From positions 37,192,159 through 37,256,158 of the forward strand of contig JAKSZT010053928.1 of assembly GCA_026826555.1 (NCBI GenBank): a stretch of DNA of 64,000 nt, read 5' to 3'. Below, piece by piece: positions 63,401 through 64,000 of this stretch (the stretch's first letter is position 1; each line of letters starts with the position of its first letter). Below the pieces are notes generated by a model, which saw only the letters and a list, made by a program, of their open reading frames with translations, made no database searches and was not told the origin of the DNA. This DNA comes from Tolypeutes matacus (Eukaryota; Chordata; Mammalia; Cingulata; Chlamyphoridae). The translations under genes and the position numbers were made by a program.

Positions 63401-64000
63401 AAGTATCTGTCCATTTCATCTAGTTTATCTAATTTGTTTGCATACATTTGTTCATAGTATTCTCTTATAATCAGTAGTAGTGTCCCCCTTTCATTTCTGA
63501 TTTTAATTATTTGTGTCCTCTTACTTTTTTTCTTCTTCTAGCTAAAGGTTTGTCAATTTTATTGATTATTCCAAAGAACCACCCTTTGGTTTCATTGATT
63601 TTCTCTTTTGCTTTTTTATTCTCTGTTTCATTTATATTTACTCTAATCTTTGTTCTTTCCTTCCTTCTGCTCCTTTTAGGTTTAGTTTGCTGTTCTTTTT
63701 GTAGATACTCCCCTTGTAAGGTTAGTTCTTTGATTTGAGATCTTTCTCCTTTTTTAATATAAGTATTTAGAGATCTACATTTCCCTCTCAGCACTGAATT
63801 TCCTGCATTCCATAAGTGTTGATACATTATGTTTCCATTTTCATTTCCTTCAAGATATTTCCTGATTTCCATGTGATTTCTTCTTTGACCCATTGGTTTT
63901 TTAGAAGTGTGTTGTTTAATTTCCAGTTATTTGTTAACTTTCCAGTTATCCCTCTAATATTGATTTCTAGCTTCATTCCATTGTGGTCAGGAAAGATACC
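60472..64000 (-). pseudogene. L1 ORF2 remnant with FADD motif, SINE-interrupted
   Basis: The stop codon (TAA) lies at 60472-60474 after codons for 'DLTDMK'. In sense order from the right there is the endonuclease-RT linker ('YLEGNENGNIMYQHLWNA', within 63507-63893), then the 'GFFG..NKIDKPLAR' block. The RT N-terminal region precedes a catalytic FADDM at 62158-62172 ('tttgcagatgacatg' in sense), and the C-terminal region closes it. Frames are broken and a composite SINE splits the RT part, so it is not functional. Confidence 0.9.
62405..62794 (-). mobile_element. Composite DAS-SINE with two tRNA-like units
   Basis: On the minus strand the element starts 'ggaagcggatgtggctcaag' and has a first B box 'gggttcattgccc'. 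It passes a linker ('agctggcccgtgtggagagc' at about 62676-62695) and reaches a second tRNA-like unit with B box 'ggattggttcc' (about 62550-62565). It closes with (TAAA)n and an A tail. Flanking copies 'aggaagattttgtcttct' (62387) and 'aggaagatttcttct' (62795) are an imperfect target duplication, also matching the interrupted L1 sequence. It inserted after the L1. Confidence 0.93.

Larger units (their letters stand above)
59980..64000 (-). mobile_element. LINE-1 continuing beyond the window (L1 copy 2)
   Basis: A minus-strand L1. Its 3' untranslated region (about 59980-60470) has the common mammalian order, complement of 'aacagaagttgtagtttta', 'cctatataccacc' and 'caacctaaaatttcccc'. ORF2 follows to the window end, interrupted by a SINE at 62405-62794. 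The 5' part of the element lies outside the window. Its 3' end type differs from those of L1 copies 1 and 3. Confidence 0.93.

Noticed and set aside
1..64000. CRISPR arrays, operons, bacterial promoters or phage genes
   Set aside because: No spaced direct repeats or prokaryotic gene organisation are present. SINE, LINE and LTR content shows a mammalian genome.

Overview
This window reads as non-coding DNA from a placental mammal, most likely a xenarthran of the armadillo lineage (Dasypus). The main evidence is a set of tRNA-derived SINEs with a 'gagccacagccgcttcc'-type head and a 'ggttcggttcc' B box. These match the DAS-SINE family of armadillos, both as single units and as a composite two-unit form. 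Old pan-mammalian repeats (MIR, L2, MER5A, MLT1, L1) agree with a mammalian host. The sequence is visibly AT-rich throughout. I found no supportable protein-coding exon, RNA gene, CpG island or CRISPR array. The open frames are short, or lie inside transposons and low-complexity DNA.

Layout. 1-4.1 kb: an antisense LTR fragment, MIR and L2 relics, a young DAS-SINE with perfect target-site duplications, and a hAT-type relic. 4.1-16.1 kb: mostly unassigned AT-rich sequence with one long ancient repeat (9.27-9.97 kb) and a small SINE (12.36 kb). 16.2-22.8 kb: a MER5A copy, an alternating purine/pyrimidine tract, an older L1 tail, then a LINE-1 on the minus strand with both ends present (about 17.05-22.80 kb). 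That L1 has recognisable ORF1 and ORF2 remnants, but its reverse-transcriptase core is missing. 25.2-25.8 kb: an L1-type 3' end split into inverted and direct halves. 26-36.4 kb: old MIR/L1 relics and two related antisense LTR-like elements (29.8 and 35.8 kb). 36.6-38.5 kb: an MLT1 LTR and the 5' half of an old L1/HAL1-like element. 41.95-43.5 kb: a 1.5 kb L1-type 3' module. 44.7 kb: a GGAA microsatellite. 46-53 kb: MIR, L2, tandem duplications and two adjacent SINEs. 54.6-56.1 kb: a 5'-truncated L1 on the plus strand lacking the ORF2 C-terminus. 59.98-64.0 kb: a second minus-strand L1 running off the window, interrupted by a composite DAS-SINE.

No genes act together here. The interest lies in retrotransposon history: an RT-core deletion filled with palindromic sequence, a twin-priming inversion, L1 3' ends that change along their length, and SINE dimers. 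I did not find convincing evidence of a new functional system. Subfamily names are from memory of repeat consensus sequences and most boundaries are approximate.
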